The notes under the pieces: model-generated
The model's database searches: none
Told to the model about the DNA's origin: nothing
The model's input: only the letters and a program-made list of their open reading frames with translations
Position numbers and translations under genes: made by a program
Part shown: one piece after another, positions 17,239-28,368 of the stretch
Layout: every line of letters starts with the position of its first letter
How positions within the stretch are numbered: position 1 is the first letter of the stretch
Assembly: GCA_947456955.1 (NCBI GenBank)
Contig: CANGTQ010000007.1
Span: 60,487-124,486, forward strand
DNA length: 64,000 nt
Source: Flavobacteriaceae bacterium
GTDB lineage: Bacteria; Bacteroidota; Bacteroidia; Flavobacteriales; Flavobacteriaceae
Direction of reading: 5' to 3'

Positions 17239-18963
17239 ATGAAACAAGTAAAATTTATAATAATAGCATTTCTTTTGACCCAACTTTCCTTTTCCCAAAA
17301 GAAAGACGACAACATTGGAACCGAAGTAGTAAATGTGGTAAAACCTTATACGCCAACAATTTCTGACGCATTTAAAGTAAAAGAAACACCAACTTTGGAT
17401 GACGATGATACTTCGAAAAAAGAAAACATTCAGTACACTATTTTCTCTTTTCCTGTGGCTTCTACTTTCGCACCTTCAAAAGGAAAAGCAGCTAATGTAG
17501 ACAAGAGTGCTCAAGAAAAAATATACAGTAACTATTTGACTTTAGGAGCGGGAAATTTCGGTACGATCAACGCCGAACTTTTTGTTACCGAAAACATCAG
17601 CAACACCGATTATTTTGGTGGAATGTTACGTCACAGTTCGTCTCAAGGCGGAATAAAAGATGTGGTTTTGGATGATAAATTCTTCAATACAGCGTTAGAT
17701 TTAACCTACGGAAGCAGAACAAAAGCAATGTCTTGGAATGCTGATTTAGGCTATCAAAATCAAGTATACAATTGGTACGGAATTTATCCTGGGCTATTAT
17801 CTGACGCAACTATTGAAACCATTGATGAACAACAAACCTATCACACTTTATATTTAGGTGGTAGATTAGGATTAGATAATATTTTAAAAGAAAGCACATT
17901 TAAATTCACCCGTTTTTGGGATGCTTTTGGTTCGGCCGAAAATCGTTTTGTAGCCAAACCTTCTCTAGAGTTTGATTTCGTTGAGCAAAAAATAAGAACC
18001 GATTTTGTATTGGATTATATCAGTGGATCTTTTGATCAGAATTTAGACAAAACAGCTTCCATAAAATACGGTTTTACCAATGTTGGATTTCAACCAAGTA
18101 TCAAAATTCACAAAGATGATTTAACAATTAATGCCGGCGTAGGTTTATTTTACAGCGCTGCACAGGAAGCTGGAGAAAGTAAATTCTTTGTTTATCCTCA
18201 GGTTACAGGTTCGTATAAAATTGTTGGCGATTTGATGATTCTCTATGCTGGTTTGGAAGGAACATTACAGCAAAATTCCTATCATGATTTTGTACAAGAT
18301 AATTTCTTTGTTTCTCCAACACTTGCTGTTGCTCCTACTGATCAGAAGTTTGATATCTATGCCGGATTAAAAGGGAAGTTGGCAAGCAGTATTAGTTATA
18401 ACATTCGCGGATCATACAAAAATGAAGATGGGAAAGCATTATTCAGAAGCAATATTTATAATCTATCTAACGCTAATACTGATGGATATACTTATTCCAA
18501 TTCCTTTGACGTAGTATATGATAAAGTAAAAACGGTAAGTTTCTTTGGTGAATTGAAAGCTGATTTTTCAAAAAATGTCTCTTTTGGTATCAACGGAACG
18601 TTTAGTAGTTATTCGACTAATGACCAACCAGAAGCATGGAATTTACCGGCTATAAAACTAGCATCAACGATTGATGTTAACATCACACCAAAATGGTATG
18701 CTGGAACGAGTTTGTTCTTTGTAGGAGAAAGAAAAGATGTTTTCAGACAAGCTACAGTAACGCTTCCTTTTCCACCGGATGAAAACATTACATTAAAAAG
18801 CTTTTTTGATTTGAATGCGCATGTTGGATTTAAATATAGTGAGCGTTTGACATTCTTCTTAAAAGGAAACAATTTGGCCAATCAGGATTACCAAAGATGG
18901 TTGAATTACCCGGTGCAGGGTTTACAGATATTGGGTGGCGCGAGTTATAAATTTGATTTTTAA
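17239..18963 (+). CDS. Outer-membrane beta-barrel protein (TonB-dependent-receptor-like)
   Basis: This 574-residue protein has a signal peptide ending near LTQLSFSQ. A short periplasmic stretch rich in Asp, Lys and Thr follows, and then alternating beta strands typical of an outer-membrane barrel. It ends GGASYKFDF with a terminal aromatic residue, as expected for BAM-inserted proteins. The late segment FFLKGNNLANQDYQRWLNYPVQGLQ resembles the last strands of TonB-dependent receptors, but no plug domain or TonB box was seen. It follows the TPR gene on the same strand. The substrate is unknown. Confidence 0.75.
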   Translation: MKQVKFIIIAFLLTQLSFSQKKDDNIGTEVVNVVKPYTPTISDAFKVKETPTLDDDDTSKKENIQYTIFSFPVASTFAPSKGKAANVDKSAQEKIYSNYLTLGAGNFGTINAELFVTENISNTDYFGGMLRHSSSQGGIKDVVLDDKFFNTALDLTYGSRTKAMSWNADLGYQNQVYNWYGIYPGLLSDATIETIDEQQTYHTLYLGGRLGLDNILKESTFKFTRFWDAFGSAENRFVAKPSLEFDFVEQKIRTDFVLDYISGSFDQNLDKTASIKYGFTNVGFQPSIKIHKDDLTINAGVGLFYSAAQEAGESKFFVYPQVTGSYKIVGDLMILYAGLEGTLQQNSYHDFVQDNFFVSPTLAVAPTDQKFDIYAGLKGKLASSISYNIRGSYKNEDGKALFRSNIYNLSNANTDGYTYSNSFDVVYDKVKTVSFFGELKADFSKNVSFGINGTFSSYSTNDQPEAWNLPAIKLASTIDVNITPKWYAGTSLFFVGERKDVFRQATVTLPFPPDENITLKSFFDLNAHVGFKYSERLTFFLKGNNLANQDYQRWLNYPVQGLQILGGASYKFDF

Positions 18964-18969
18964 TTTTCC

Positions 18970-19064
18970 TAACCGCAAAGTTCGCTAAGAATCCGCTAAG
19001 CACGCAGTTTTTTAATAGTAATTCTTGGCGAACTTTGCGTAAAACCTTGCGCCCTTTGCGGTTA
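18970..19064. repeat. Nested inverted repeats with CGCAAAGTTCGC words
   Basis: TAACCGCAAAG (18970-18980) pairs with CTTTGCGGTTA (19054-19064). CGCAAAGTTCGCTAAGAAT (18974-18992) pairs with its inverse at 19021-19039 with one mismatch. The spacer therefore can fold in two competing ways. It lies just after the barrel gene stop and could act as a terminator or RNA-stability element. Confidence 0.65.
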
Positions 19065-19070
19065 AATAAA

Positions 19071-19520
19071 ATGACTTTAAAACAACAGACTCTACTTCGC
19101 TACAAAGAAATGCTACAGGACCGAATAGATGTTTTCCAGGACATGATTTCAGGTTTGACTTTAGATGCGCAAAACGATGCTAAAGGTTCGGCTGGTGACA
19201 AACATGAAACAGCGCTTTCAATGATGCATCTGGAGCAGGAAAAACTAAATCATAAACTCAAGGAAATCCTAGAACAAAAAGCTATTCTAGATAAAATTGA
19301 TGCTTCTCAAACACATAAAAAAGTTGCCTTGGGAAGTTTGGTAAAATCTAATGGAATGTTATTATTCATAAGTACCGCTTTGCCAAAATTAAGTATTGAA
19401 AACAAAACCATTTTTGCACTTTCGCCACAATCGCCATTGGGATGTAAATTGATGGGGAATGAAGTTGGGTTTGAATTTGATATGAATGGAAAACCGTATA
19501 CTATTGAAAGCGTTATATAA
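19071..19520 (+). CDS. Small protein with coiled-coil N-terminus and GreA/GreB-like C-terminal domain
   Basis: The track ORF starts at 19035 in the upstream repeat; ATG 19071 gives a 149-residue protein. The N-terminal half is helical and charged (LRYKEMLQDRIDVFQDM and HLEQEKLNHKLKEILEQK). The C-terminal half ends with SPQSPLGCKLMGNEVGFEF followed by KPYTIESV, which matches the FKBP-like C-terminal domain of GreA/GreB (SPLG, ALLG, Y.I..I pattern). GreA factors stimulate transcript cleavage by RNA polymerase. Here the acidic tip of the coiled coil is not obvious, so the activity may differ. Homologues may carry an unrelated fatty-acid-synthesis name in databases; that name is not supported by this sequence. 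Confidence 0.6.
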   Translation: MTLKQQTLLRYKEMLQDRIDVFQDMISGLTLDAQNDAKGSAGDKHETALSMMHLEQEKLNHKLKEILEQKAILDKIDASQTHKKVALGSLVKSNGMLLFISTALPKLSIENKTIFALSPQSPLGCKLMGNEVGFEFDMNGKPYTIESVI

Positions 19521-19678
19521 CATTTTCTAACTCCAAACAACATTTTTTAAGTTTTATACTTTCATAATATAATTGTATTTATATTTTTAGTTATAATTTA
19601 TAATTAAATAACTAAATATATTTTCCATTTATAACTTTTATTTCACCTTTGTCCAACTAAAAAAATAATAGTATTATT

Positions 19679-21352
19679 ATGTGTGGAATTGTATGTGCTT
19701 TTGATTTAAAACAAAAAGCAGAAGTGGTAAGGCCAAAAGTGTTGGAAATGTCGAAAATTATTCGTCACCGTGGTCCGGATTGGAGTGGGATTTATAGTAA
19801 CGATAAAGCAATTATGGCCCACGAACGTTTAGCTATTGTTGATCCCGCTTCAGGAAAACAACCGTTGTTTACCGAAGACAAGAGTCTGGTTTTGGCTGCC
19901 AATGGAGAGATATATAATCATAGAGAGTTGCGTAAGCAATTTGAAGGAAACTATAAATTCCAAACCGAAAGTGACTGTGAAGTTATTTTGGCTTTATACA
20001 AAGAAAAAGGCGTTCACTTTCTAGATGAAATGAACGGTATTTTTGGCTTTGCGATTTATGATGTTGCCAAAGATGAATATTTCATAGCTCGAGATCATAT
20101 GGGAATTATTCCCTTATATATTGGCTGGGATCAAAACGGAACTTTTTATGTGGCTTCCGAATTGAAAGCGTTAGAAGGCTATTGTGCTAAAATCCAATTA
20201 TTCCCTCCGGGACATTATATGTCAAGCAAAGACGGCGAATTTGTGCAATGGTACAAAAGAGAATGGACCGATTACGATGCCGTAAAAGACAATGAAACCA
20301 GCATTGAAGAAATCAAAATCGCCTTAGAAGCTGCCGTTCACCGTCAATTAATGAGCGATGTGCCTTATGGCGTTTTACTTTCAGGAGGTTTAGATTCATC
20401 AATCACTTCGGCTGTAGCCAAAAAATATGCGCAAAAACGTATCGAGTCTGGAGATACCGTCGATGCTTGGTATCCTCAATTGCACTCGTTTGCTGTTGGC
20501 CTAGAAGGTTCTCCTGATTTGGCTGCGGCACAAAAAGTAGCGGATCATTTAGGAACAATCCACCACGAAATTAAGTTCACCATTCAAGAAGGTTTGGATG
20601 CTGTTCGCGATGTGATTTACAACATAGAAACTTACGATGTAACTACGATAAGAGCTTCCACGCCAATGTATTTGATGGCACGTGTTATAAAATCAATGGG
20701 AATAAAAATGGTATTGTCCGGTGAAGGATCCGATGAATTATTTGGAGGCTATTTGTATTTTCATAAAGCACCAAATGCAAGAGAGTTTCATGAAGAAACG
20801 GTCCGTAAATTGAGCAAATTACACATGTACGATTGCTTGCGTGCCAACAAAAGTTTAGCAGCATGGGGAATTGAAGGACGTGTGCCATTCTTAGATAAAG
20901 AATTTATGGATGTTGCGATGCGTATCAATCCGCAGGACAAAATGATTAATGGTGAAAGAATGGAGAAATGGGTGCTTCGTAAAGCATTTGAAGATATGTT
21001 GCCGGCAAGTGTGGCCTGGAGGCAAAAAGAACAATTTAGTGATGGTGTTGGTTACAGTTGGATTGACACATTGAAAGAAATGGTAGCTGTTGAAATTTCG
21101 GATGAGCAATTAGCGAATGCTAAATATAAATTCCCAATTCAAACGCCAACATCAAAAGAAGAGTATTATTACCGTTCCATTTTTACGGAACATTTTCCAA
21201 GTGATGCTGCCGCTTTAAGCGTTCCTCAGGAAGCAAGTGTAGCATGCAGTACCAAAATTGCATTACAGTGGGATGAAGCGTTTAAAAACATGAATGATCC
21301 ATCAGGAAGAGCAGTTGCCAATGTTCATGATGACGCCTATATTAAATCATAA
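19679..21352 (+). CDS. asnB: Asparagine synthetase B, glutamine-hydrolysing
   Basis: This 557-residue enzyme makes asparagine from aspartate, glutamine and ATP. Cys2 of MCGIVCAFD is the glutaminase nucleophile, exposed once Met1 is removed. Glutaminase-domain motifs are RHRGPDWSG, LAIVDPASGKQPL and NGEIYNH. The synthetase domain has the PP-loop LLSGGLDSS at about residue 237 and VLSGEGSDELFGGYLYFH. GRVPFLDKEFMDVAM closes the active site. Length is normal for bacterial AsnB. It is a single-gene unit with a strong terminator just downstream. Confidence 0.96.
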   Translation: MCGIVCAFDLKQKAEVVRPKVLEMSKIIRHRGPDWSGIYSNDKAIMAHERLAIVDPASGKQPLFTEDKSLVLAANGEIYNHRELRKQFEGNYKFQTESDCEVILALYKEKGVHFLDEMNGIFGFAIYDVAKDEYFIARDHMGIIPLYIGWDQNGTFYVASELKALEGYCAKIQLFPPGHYMSSKDGEFVQWYKREWTDYDAVKDNETSIEEIKIALEAAVHRQLMSDVPYGVLLSGGLDSSITSAVAKKYAQKRIESGDTVDAWYPQLHSFAVGLEGSPDLAAAQKVADHLGTIHHEIKFTIQEGLDAVRDVIYNIETYDVTTIRASTPMYLMARVIKSMGIKMVLSGEGSDELFGGYLYFHKAPNAREFHEETVRKLSKLHMYDCLRANKSLAAWGIEGRVPFLDKEFMDVAMRINPQDKMINGERMEKWVLRKAFEDMLPASVAWRQKEQFSDGVGYSWIDTLKEMVAVEISDEQLANAKYKFPIQTPTSKEEYYYRSIFTEHFPSDAAALSVPQEASVACSTKIALQWDEAFKNMNDPSGRAVANVHDDAYIKS

Positions 21353-21385
21353 AAAAGTAAATTAAATAGGAACAACCTTAATATT

Positions 21386-21490
21386 AAAATCAAGTGAAGT
21401 AGTTTGAGTTTTGTTTAAAGTTTAGTTTGTTTGTTAAATCTTCGCTTGATTTTGTTTCTAAACGTTCGTCAAAAATGTCGAACGTTTTTT
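21386..21490 (+). terminator. Terminator region after asnB (two hairpins)
   Basis: The distal hairpin is AAACGTTCG (21460-21468) pairing with CGAACGTTT (21479-21487) and a T run to 21490, a good intrinsic terminator. A longer imperfect hairpin lies just upstream: AAAATCAAGTGAAG (21386-21399) pairs with CTTCGCTTGATTTT (21440-21453) with a single G-T position. Confidence 0.75.
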
Positions 21491-21567
21491 GTTGAAATAA
21501 TATCAAAAATGTTAATAACTTAAAGGTTTTAAACCCAATTTTCAATAGGAAATCCTATGCGTTTTTA

Positions 21568-21575
21568 TATATTTG
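21568..21575 (+). promoter_or_regulatory. Candidate -7 box for gyrB
   Basis: TATATTTG fits the TAnnTTTG consensus and lies 39 nt before the gyrB ATG, after the asnB terminator. No perfect TTG was found at -33. Confidence 0.4.
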
Positions 21576-21608
21576 CTCGTTAGACAAAAAATAGATTTTT
21601 TACCATAA

Positions 21609-23555
<1,947 letters not shown>

Positions 23556-23562
23556 ATAAAAA

Positions 23563-23617
23563 GTTTATAGTTTGTGGTTTTTAGTTAACCACAAACTACA
23601 AACTACAAACTATAAAC
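23563..23617. repeat. Imperfect hairpin of ACAAACT words between gyrB and mdh
   Basis: GTTTATAGTTTGTGGTT (23563-23579) pairs with AACCACAAACTA...TATAAAC (23587-23617). The right arm carries extra tandem copies of the 7-mer CAAACTA. The same words appear at 31089-31152 and 41880-41957. Confidence 0.65.
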
Positions 23618-23646
23618 CATAAACAACAAATACAAATATTATAGAA

Positions 23647-24582
23647 ATGAAAGTTACGATTGTAGGAGCAGGAAACGTTGGGGCTTCTTGTGCAGATGTT
23701 ATCTCTTATAGAGGAATAGCAAGTGAAGTAGTAATCTTAGATATCAAAGAAGGTTTTGCCGAAGGTAAAGCAATGGATTTGATGCAATGTGCAACAAATA
23801 CAGGATTTAATACCCAAATTACTGGAGTTACAAATGATTATTCTAAAACAGCTAATAGTGAAGTAGTAGTTATCACTTCAGGGATACCTAGAAAACCAGG
23901 AATGACTAGAGAAGAATTAATAGGCATCAATGCTGGAATTGTAAAGTCTGTTGCAGAAAACTTATTGAAGCATTCTCCAAAAGCTACATTTGTAATTGTG
24001 TCTAACCCTATGGATACGATGACCTATTTAGCATTCAAATCATTAGGTTTACCAAAAAATAAAATCATAGGAATGGGTGGTGCTTTAGATAGTTCTCGTT
24101 TTAGATATTATTTATCAAAAGAATTGGGCATACCTTCTAATGATGTTTCAGCTATGGTAATTGGTGGTCATGGAGATACCACAATGATTCCATTAACACG
24201 TTTGGCTTCTTACAATGGAATTCCAGTTTCAGAGTTTTTATCTCAAGAAAAATTGGACAAAGTAGCAGCCGACACTATGGTTGGTGGCGCTACTTTAACA
24301 GGGCTTTTAGGTACTTCGGCTTGGTATGCTCCAGGTGCATCTGTGGCTTATTTGGTTGATAGTATAGTAAACAACCAAAAGAAAATGATAGCCTGTTCGG
24401 TATTCTTAGAAGGTGAATATGGGCAAAACGATATTTGTATTGGAGTGCCATGTATTATAGGTAAAAACGGTGTAGAAAAAATTGTCGATATCACATTAAA
24501 TGCTGATGAAAAAGCAAAATTTGCTAAGAGTGCGGATGCAGTTAGGGCAATGAATGGTGACCTAAAATCGATATTAGGATAA
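23647..24582 (+). CDS. mdh: Malate dehydrogenase
   Basis: This 311-residue NAD-dependent enzyme of the LDH-like MDH group interconverts malate and oxaloacetate in the TCA cycle. The N-terminal Rossmann motif is TIVGAGNVGASCADVI, with VVILDIKEG following. Substrate-binding arginines lie in GIPRKPGMTREELIGIN and in the loop before SSRFRYYLSKELG. The catalytic histidine is in VIGGHGDTTMIPL, with the paired Asp in GGALDSSRF. Length is normal. It lies 91 bp after gyrB, separated by a palindromic word repeat, and ends with its own terminator. Confidence 0.95.
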   Translation: MKVTIVGAGNVGASCADVISYRGIASEVVILDIKEGFAEGKAMDLMQCATNTGFNTQITGVTNDYSKTANSEVVVITSGIPRKPGMTREELIGINAGIVKSVAENLLKHSPKATFVIVSNPMDTMTYLAFKSLGLPKNKIIGMGGALDSSRFRYYLSKELGIPSNDVSAMVIGGHGDTTMIPLTRLASYNGIPVSEFLSQEKLDKVAADTMVGGATLTGLLGTSAWYAPGASVAYLVDSIVNNQKKMIACSVFLEGEYGQNDICIGVPCIIGKNGVEKIVDITLNADEKAKFAKSADAVRAMNGDLKSILG

Positions 24583-24606
24583 TAATTATTATAATTATTC
24601 ATAAAA

Positions 24607-24632
24607 GGCTGCATAATAGCAGTCTTTTTTTT
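24607..24632 (+). terminator. Intrinsic terminator after mdh
   Basis: GGCTGC (24607-24612) and GCAGTC (24619-24624) form a 6-bp stem with one G-T pair, followed by eight T residues. Confidence 0.8.
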
Positions 24633-24651
24633 GATATTAATCAGTAAAATA

Positions 24652-24682
24652 TTGGTTAATCTTATCTATAATTATATATTTG
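24652..24682 (+). promoter_or_regulatory. secDF promoter, TTG-N20-TATATTTG
   Basis: TTG at 24652-24654 and TATATTTG at 24675-24682 are separated by 20 nt. Both elements and the spacing fit the Bacteroidota primary sigma consensus. It lies directly after the mdh terminator and leaves a leader of about 110 nt before secDF. Confidence 0.65.
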
Positions 24683-24801
24683 CACGTTTAAAAAAAAGTT
24701 AGATTATTGTAAATCCAGGGCTTTAGCTTCTAATGTTTTGAATTTCAGTATATTTTTATAAAAAAAACAACAATAAAAAAATTAATTAATTTTTAGGAAT
24801 A

Positions 24802-27771
24802 ATGCAGAATAAAGGACTAGTTAAATTTTTCGCAATACTATTTGCATTGGTAAGTATCTATTCACTTTCGTTCACTTTTGTGGCCAATAAAGTGAAAGAG
24901 GATGCCAAAAACTTCGCAGGAGGAAACCCATTTAAAGAAGTTAAATACCTTGACTCTATTGGAAAAGAAAAAGTTTTCCTTGATTTTTTTACTTACGATG
25001 AAGTAAAAGACAAACAAATCAATAAAGGTCTTGACCTTGAAGGAGGAATAAACGTAATTCTTCAAATATCTGTAAAAGATGTTTTGAAACAATTATCAAA
25101 CAATTCTAAAAACCCGGTTTTCAACAAATCATTAGAAGATGCTAAAAGGGATCAAGTAGGAAATCAATCTTATCTTGATGCGTTTTTTGTGGCTTTTGAT
25201 AAAAACTCAAATGGTAGCGTAAAATTGGCTTCGCCTGATATTTTTGCTAACAGAAATCTACAGGGACAAATCGATTTCAATATGACCGATGACCAAGTGA
25301 AAAAAGTCTTGGTTAAAAAACTTGACGAGTCAGTTGAATCTGCTTTTGGTGTATTGAGAAGCCGTATTGATAAATTTGGTGTAACACAACCAAACATTGT
25401 TAAACTTGGACAAACAGGAAGAATTCTTATTGAATTACCAGGTGCAAAAGATGTTGACCGTATCAAAAAATTAGTTTCTAGCAAAGCAGAATTAGAGTTT
25501 TGGGAAACCTACAAAGCTGAAGAAATGATGGGCTTTTTGCAACAAGCAAACGAAGCTTTGAAAGCTACTGTTAAAACTGATGAGAAAGTTGTGGCTGCAA
25601 AACCTGCAGATACACTGACCAAATTATTGACAGATGATAAAGTAAAAGATTCAGCTGCGGCCAAAAAAGGAAACAATCCGTTATTTGATAAATTCATTTC
25701 TCAAGGTGGCGGTGCTGTTTTAGTAGTTGCTTCACCAAAAGATACTGCAACGATTAACTCTTATTTAAGAAGACCTGAAATTCGTAATTTATTACCAGCT
25801 GACAAACGATATTCAAAATTTGCCTGGGGTAAACCTGATGTAAATGTTGACGAGAAAACAAAAAAAGAAACGGAATCAGTCGGTTTATATGCTCTAAAAG
25901 GTAATAGAGATAATATAGCCCCAATGAGTGGTGGTGTAATTGTTGACGCTAGAGATACGTTTGACCAAATGGGTAAACCAGCGGTTTCTATGCAAATGAA
26001 TGGAGCAGGAGCAAGAGTTTGGGAAGAATTAACAGGAAGAGCTTTTACACAAAAAAGTTGTATAGCAATTGCTTTAGATAACGTTGTGTATTCTGCTCCT
26101 GGAGTTACTTCTGGACCAATTTCAGGTGGAAGATCAGAAATCACTGGAAGTTTTGAAGTTGCAGAAACTAAAGATTTAGCCAACGTTTTAAGAGCTGGTA
26201 AATTACCTGCGGCTGCCGAAATTATTCAGTCAGAAGTGGTTGGGCCATCTTTAGGAGCCATAGCAATTAATGCAGGTTTAATATCTTCTATCGTTGGATT
26301 CCTTATGGTATGTTTATGGATGGTGTTCTATTATGGAAGAGCAGGTTGGTATGCTAATGCTGCTTTGATATTGAACTTACTTTTCTTGTTTGGTGTTATG
26401 GCAAGTTTTGGTTTCGTATTAACATTACCTGGAATTGCTGGTATCGTTTTAACTTTAGGAACTGCAGTTGATGCAAACATTATCATCTATGAAAGGGCAA
26501 AAGAAGAACTACGCGACGGAAAAACATTAGGTGATGCTGTCATTACTTCTTATGGTTGGAAAGGAGCTATGCGTTCTATCATTGATGCAAACGTTACACA
26601 CGTATTGACAGGAACAATCTTATACGTTTTCGGAACAGGATTGGTTCAAGGATTTGCCTTAACACTTTTAATTGGTATAGTAACGTCATTGTTTACTTCA
26701 ATCTTTATAGCAAGAATCTTTATCGATAGAGATATTGCTCACAATAGAAAATTGACTTTCGCAACTAATATCACTAAAAACTGGTTTACAGGTTTCAATT
26801 TTGATTTTATCGGAATTAAAAAATGGACATACTTGTTTTCATCTGTAGTTGTAGTTGGCAGTTTAATTTCTATTTTCTTCGTTAATGGTTTGGATCAGGG
26901 TGTTGATTTTGTTGGAGGAAGAACCTTTCAAGTGAGATTCGAAAAACCGGTAGAACCAACTCAAGTTTCTGAAGAATTATCAAAAGCTTTTGGAACTACT
27001 GTTGAAGCTAAAGTATTTGGTAGTGATGACCAATTAAAACTTACGACCAAATACAAAATACAAGAAGAAGGAGTTGAGGTTGATAAAGAAGTAAACGAAA
27101 AATTATTTGCCAGTTTGAAAAAGTATTATGGTGCTAATCAAACCTATGAGAAATTCATAAACTCTTATGATGGCAAAAAATTCGGAGTATTGCAATCTTC
27201 TAAAGTTGGAGCAGCGATTTCTGCGGATATCAAAACAAACTCATTCTGGGCTGTTATCGGTGCCATGTTGGTTGTTGGTTTATACCTTGTAATTTCGTTC
27301 CGCAAATGGCAATATTCACTCGGAGCTTTAGCCGCTGTTTTCCATGATGTTGTTTTTGTATTGGGTATTTACTCTATATTATACAAATACATGCCTTTCC
27401 ATATGGAAATGGATCAGCACTTTATTGCAGCCATACTAACCGTTATTGGATACTCAATGAACGATACCGTAATTGTATTTGACAGAATTAGAGAGTTCCT
27501 TGCAGGAGACAGAAAAGGGCACTTTAAAGATGTGGTAAACGCGTCTATTAATACAACACTTTCAAGAACCTTAAATACGTCGTTAACGATGATTATGGTA
27601 TTGTTAATCATGTTCATCTTTGGTGGCGATTCTATCCGAGGATTTATCTTCGCGATGTTAGTAGGTATCATTGTTGGAACGTATTCTTCGTTGTTTATTG
27701 CAACACCGGTATTGGTTGATACAATGAGTAAAGAAGCCATTGAAGATATTGAAAAAAGACACGGTAACTAA
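24802..27771 (+). CDS. secDF: Fused protein translocase subunit SecDF
   Basis: This 989-residue protein carries SecD and SecF in one chain, as is usual in Bacteroidota. An N-terminal membrane helix (VKFFAILFALVSIYSLSF) is followed by a large periplasmic region with GLDLEGGINVILQISV and RSRIDKFGVTQPNI. The SecD membrane block has GTAVDANIIIYERAKEEL. The SecF half begins near KKWTYLFSSVVVVGS, has GVDFVGGRTFQVRFE, and ends with IGYSMNDTVIVFDRIREFL and TSLTMIMVLLIMFIFGG. It uses the proton-motive force to pull proteins out of the SecYEG channel. It is a single-gene unit with promoter and terminator visible. Confidence 0.95.
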   Translation: MQNKGLVKFFAILFALVSIYSLSFTFVANKVKEDAKNFAGGNPFKEVKYLDSIGKEKVFLDFFTYDEVKDKQINKGLDLEGGINVILQISVKDVLKQLSNNSKNPVFNKSLEDAKRDQVGNQSYLDAFFVAFDKNSNGSVKLASPDIFANRNLQGQIDFNMTDDQVKKVLVKKLDESVESAFGVLRSRIDKFGVTQPNIVKLGQTGRILIELPGAKDVDRIKKLVSSKAELEFWETYKAEEMMGFLQQANEALKATVKTDEKVVAAKPADTLTKLLTDDKVKDSAAAKKGNNPLFDKFISQGGGAVLVVASPKDTATINSYLRRPEIRNLLPADKRYSKFAWGKPDVNVDEKTKKETESVGLYALKGNRDNIAPMSGGVIVDARDTFDQMGKPAVSMQMNGAGARVWEELTGRAFTQKSCIAIALDNVVYSAPGVTSGPISGGRSEITGSFEVAETKDLANVLRAGKLPAAAEIIQSEVVGPSLGAIAINAGLISSIVGFLMVCLWMVFYYGRAGWYANAALILNLLFLFGVMASFGFVLTLPGIAGIVLTLGTAVDANIIIYERAKEELRDGKTLGDAVITSYGWKGAMRSIIDANVTHVLTGTILYVFGTGLVQGFALTLLIGIVTSLFTSIFIARIFIDRDIAHNRKLTFATNITKNWFTGFNFDFIGIKKWTYLFSSVVVVGSLISIFFVNGLDQGVDFVGGRTFQVRFEKPVEPTQVSEELSKAFGTTVEAKVFGSDDQLKLTTKYKIQEEGVEVDKEVNEKLFASLKKYYGANQTYEKFINSYDGKKFGVLQSSKVGAAISADIKTNSFWAVIGAMLVVGLYLVISFRKWQYSLGALAAVFHDVVFVLGIYSILYKYMPFHMEMDQHFIAAILTVIGYSMNDTVIVFDRIREFLAGDRKGHFKDVVNASINTTLSRTLNTSLTMIMVLLIMFIFGGDSIRGFIFAMLVGIIVGTYSSLFIATPVLVDTMSKEAIEDIEKRHGN

Positions 27772-27796
27772 GTTACTTAGTTTATAAAATAAAAAA

Positions 27797-27825
27797 GGGT
27801 TGTCAGTTTTTACAACCCTTTTTTT
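27797..27825 (+). terminator. Intrinsic terminator after secDF
   Basis: GGGTTGT (27797-27803) pairs with ACAACCC (27812-27818), and a run of seven T residues follows. The core of the window effectively ends here and a small accessory patch begins. Confidence 0.85.
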
Positions 27826-27889
27826 GTTAGATTTGTGTAGGTATACGTATATATTCAATTTACTGGCAATTTTCGACGAAACTTTATCT

Positions 27890-28339
27890 ATGAAGAATTT
27901 TTTAATTATATTTTCATTGCTCTTTTTGACTAGTTCTTTTACAGATAAAGATGTTAAAAGATTTGGATTCTATTCAAACGAAAAAAGTACTGACGGAGAG
28001 CATTCTATTGGATATACGATTCGGTTGTGGAAGTATAACAATAATATCATTGGAAAAATTGAGTTTAATGAAGGTTTGATTGGTGACCAAGTTGGAGGAT
28101 TTATTCAGAATGTTAAATATAACTCCAAAACGGGAAACTTAACTTTTGAAAGTCTATTAGAATTAGAAAAAATCACTTTCATTGGAAAAGTTTACCGAGC
28201 AAAGATTATTGGAAATGTTATATGGAAAACAAAAACAGATAAAAATCAAGTTTTGGCAAAATGTTGTAATGATGCAGAAATTAACCGAGACTTCCCAACA
28301 ATAAAAGAATGGAAATCTATGTGGCGGAAGTTTGAATAA
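27890..28339 (+). CDS. Small secreted protein of unknown function
   Basis: Unrecognised. The track ORF starts at 27800 inside the secDF terminator; ATG 27890 gives a 149-residue protein with a signal peptide (FLIIFSLLFLTSSFT). The mature part is short and beta-rich: RFGFYSNEKSTDGEHSIGYT, then GKIEFNEGLIGDQVGGFIQN and GKVYRAKIIGNVIWKTKT. Two adjacent cysteines occur in LAKCCNDAEINRDFP. It is the first of two small genes in a patch with unusual spacers and is followed 10 nt later by the motif TAATAGCCGTTT, which the second gene shares in form. The function cannot be guessed. Confidence 0.65.
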   Translation: MKNFLIIFSLLFLTSSFTDKDVKRFGFYSNEKSTDGEHSIGYTIRLWKYNNNIIGKIEFNEGLIGDQVGGFIQNVKYNSKTGNLTFESLLELEKITFIGKVYRAKIIGNVIWKTKTDKNQVLAKCCNDAEINRDFPTIKEWKSMWRKFE

Positions 28340-28368
28340 TAACTGCCAGTAATAGCCGTTTCAATCAA

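Noticed and set aside
25761-26183. 140-aa minus-strand ORF within secDF
   Set aside because: Shadow of secDF; the plus-strand protein is continuous and carries all family motifs.
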